Assembly (NCBI RefSeq): GCF_015594725.1
Contig: NZ_JADNRC010000009.1
Location: forward strand, 124,001 to 188,000
DNA length: 64,000 bases
Direction: 5' to 3'
Source of the DNA: Flavobacterium sp. ALJ2
GTDB taxonomy: Bacteria; Bacteroidota; Bacteroidia; Flavobacteriales; Flavobacteriaceae
Every line of letters starts with the position of its first letter. Position 1 is the stretch's first letter. The notes beneath the pieces were generated by a model. That model was given only the letters and a program-made list of their open reading frames with translations. It did no database searches and was not told the DNA's origin. Of the stretch, positions 63,140-64,000 are shown one piece after another. Position numbers and translations under genes: made by a program.

Positions 63140-63739
63140 CTAAGAACCACTATTTGAAAAAATGTGGTTAAAAATTGAATTAGAAAATTTGGTTTTACTC
63201 TTTTCTTCAACAACTTCATGTGATGAAAACCCTAGGATAATTTTGATTCCAAAAGGAATACTATTTAAAACCCCTCTTTTTTGCTCTTCAAGAGTTGATT
63301 GAAGATCATCTTGTACTTGTTTTTTGTAGTTGAAATAAGAAAAAACTAACAAAGCAGAAAAATTCAATACTTCGCGAGCAGTTTCACTTTTTATACCTAT
63401 TTCATTTGAAACCATTTCGGTAATTCTTGACTTTTTATTATCAAAAATTCGTTTTAACAACTTATTCCCTTCTTCTTTATAACAATCATCAACAGATAAT
63501 AATCTTCCCGATTCAAAATCTATTTCTTTATAAAATTCAGTAGCTCCTACAATCTCTACTAACTCATTATACAAACTGACTTCATGTATTTTATTGTATA
63601 CTCCTATTAAAATGGTTCCGATAGATGCATCAATTGCTTTAATTAACAAAGCATCATTCTCAAAGTAAAATTTATTCAGTTTTGAAACAACATTTGAAGA
63701 AATAAAACGCCTAAGTTCAATTTGTAAATTTGGAATCAT
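63140..63739 (-). CDS. DUF937-like protein of unknown function
   Basis: This 199-residue protein has helical segments like those of DUF937/YidB-like proteins (AIDASIGTILIGVYNKIHEV, SNEIGIKSETAREVLNFSALLVFSYF). A hydrophobic patch RGVLNSIPFGIKIILGFSS lies near residue 160. No signal peptide or catalytic motif is seen. It stands alone, with 261 AT-rich non-coding bases to the window edge. Function is unknown; the family name is my best recollection. Confidence 0.7.
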   Translation of the reverse strand: MIPNLQIELRRFISSNVVSKLNKFYFENDALLIKAIDASIGTILIGVYNKIHEVSLYNELVEIVGATEFYKEIDFESGRLLSVDDCYKEEGNKLLKRIFDNKKSRITEMVSNEIGIKSETAREVLNFSALLVFSYFNYKKQVQDDLQSTLEEQKRGVLNSIPFGIKIILGFSSHEVVEEKSKTKFSNSIFNHIFSNSGS

Positions 63740-64000
63740 AAATACTGGATTTCTTTAATTAAAAGTAATTTATATAGATTATAAATAATCGACAAAGCGT
63801 AGTATTTTATCGTTTATGTGATAAATGTATATAAAATAATAAAATATGCAAAAAAAACGTAAAAAAAATTTAAACACTATGTTCCAAAAATTCTCATTTC
63901 TAATAAAACCCTTAACTCCCTAAATATCAACAAAAAAACGTAAAAATAATAAAAGAAGAAAAATCGTGTAATTTTTTTCACTTACTTAGTCCTTTAATTA

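Overview
The window is chromosomal DNA of a Flavobacterium-like member of the Bacteroidota (family Flavobacteriaceae). The evidence is AT-rich sequence, promoters with the Bacteroidota -7 element TAnnTTTG, SusC/SusD outer-membrane uptake genes, lipoprotein signals ending in Cys, a mevalonate (not MEP) isoprenoid pathway, and intergenic palindromes of the kind common in flavobacterial genomes. There is no prophage, integrase, CRISPR array, rRNA operon or intact insertion sequence. Nearly all genes are ordinary chromosomal genes; the accessory signals are small.

Layout. 1-9.0 kb: end of rodA, a secreted lipoprotein nuclease, a tail-specific protease, surE, lpxB, an NlpC/P60 lipoprotein and comEC. 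9.0-17.4 kb (minus strand): a dipeptidyl-peptidase IV gene followed by three tandem POT-family oligopeptide transporters, then two thioredoxin-fold proteins, one of which has lost its CxxC. 17.6-19.9 kb: HMG-CoA reductase and a GYDIA-type GHMP kinase. 20.1-26.4 kb (minus): an envelope operon coaX - outer-membrane protein - lptC - small membrane protein - CNNM/CBS protein - PpiD-like chaperone. 26.5-26.8 kb: two identical tRNA-Phe genes, each with its own promoter and terminator. 27.0-34.0 kb: an InsA-like DNA-binding protein, a porin, an MHS-type MFS carrier, small membrane proteins, and a solute-symporter/histidine-kinase fusion with a receiver-only response regulator.

34.7-50.8 kb is a complete maltose/starch utilisation locus. 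susC-susD-susE (minus) diverge from lacI, an MFS sugar carrier, beta-phosphoglucomutase, a GH65 phosphorylase, a GH97 alpha-glucosidase and a GH13 amylase (plus). Inferred flow: surface binding and TonB-dependent uptake, periplasmic hydrolysis, inner-membrane import of maltose, then phosphorolysis to glucose and beta-glucose-1-phosphate, which is isomerised to glucose-6-phosphate.

51-57.5 kb is the most rearranged stretch. It has a Phd-like antitoxin beside a frameshifted ParE-like toxin, a glycerophosphodiesterase, an HI0933-family flavoprotein, and then two tandem paralogous lipoproteins. These two genes are flanked by a 57-bp imperfect direct duplication of the flavoprotein gene's 3' end, which looks like the scar of an insertion. 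57.5-63.7 kb: TspO, mevalonate diphosphate decarboxylase, an intact toxin-antitoxin pair wedged in front of mevalonate kinase, a UbiA-type prenyltransferase, an RluB-like pseudouridine synthase and a DUF937-like protein. The two isoprenoid loci together supply HMG-CoA reductase, two GHMP kinases and the decarboxylase. The GYDIA kinase is the obvious candidate for the missing phosphomevalonate kinase step.
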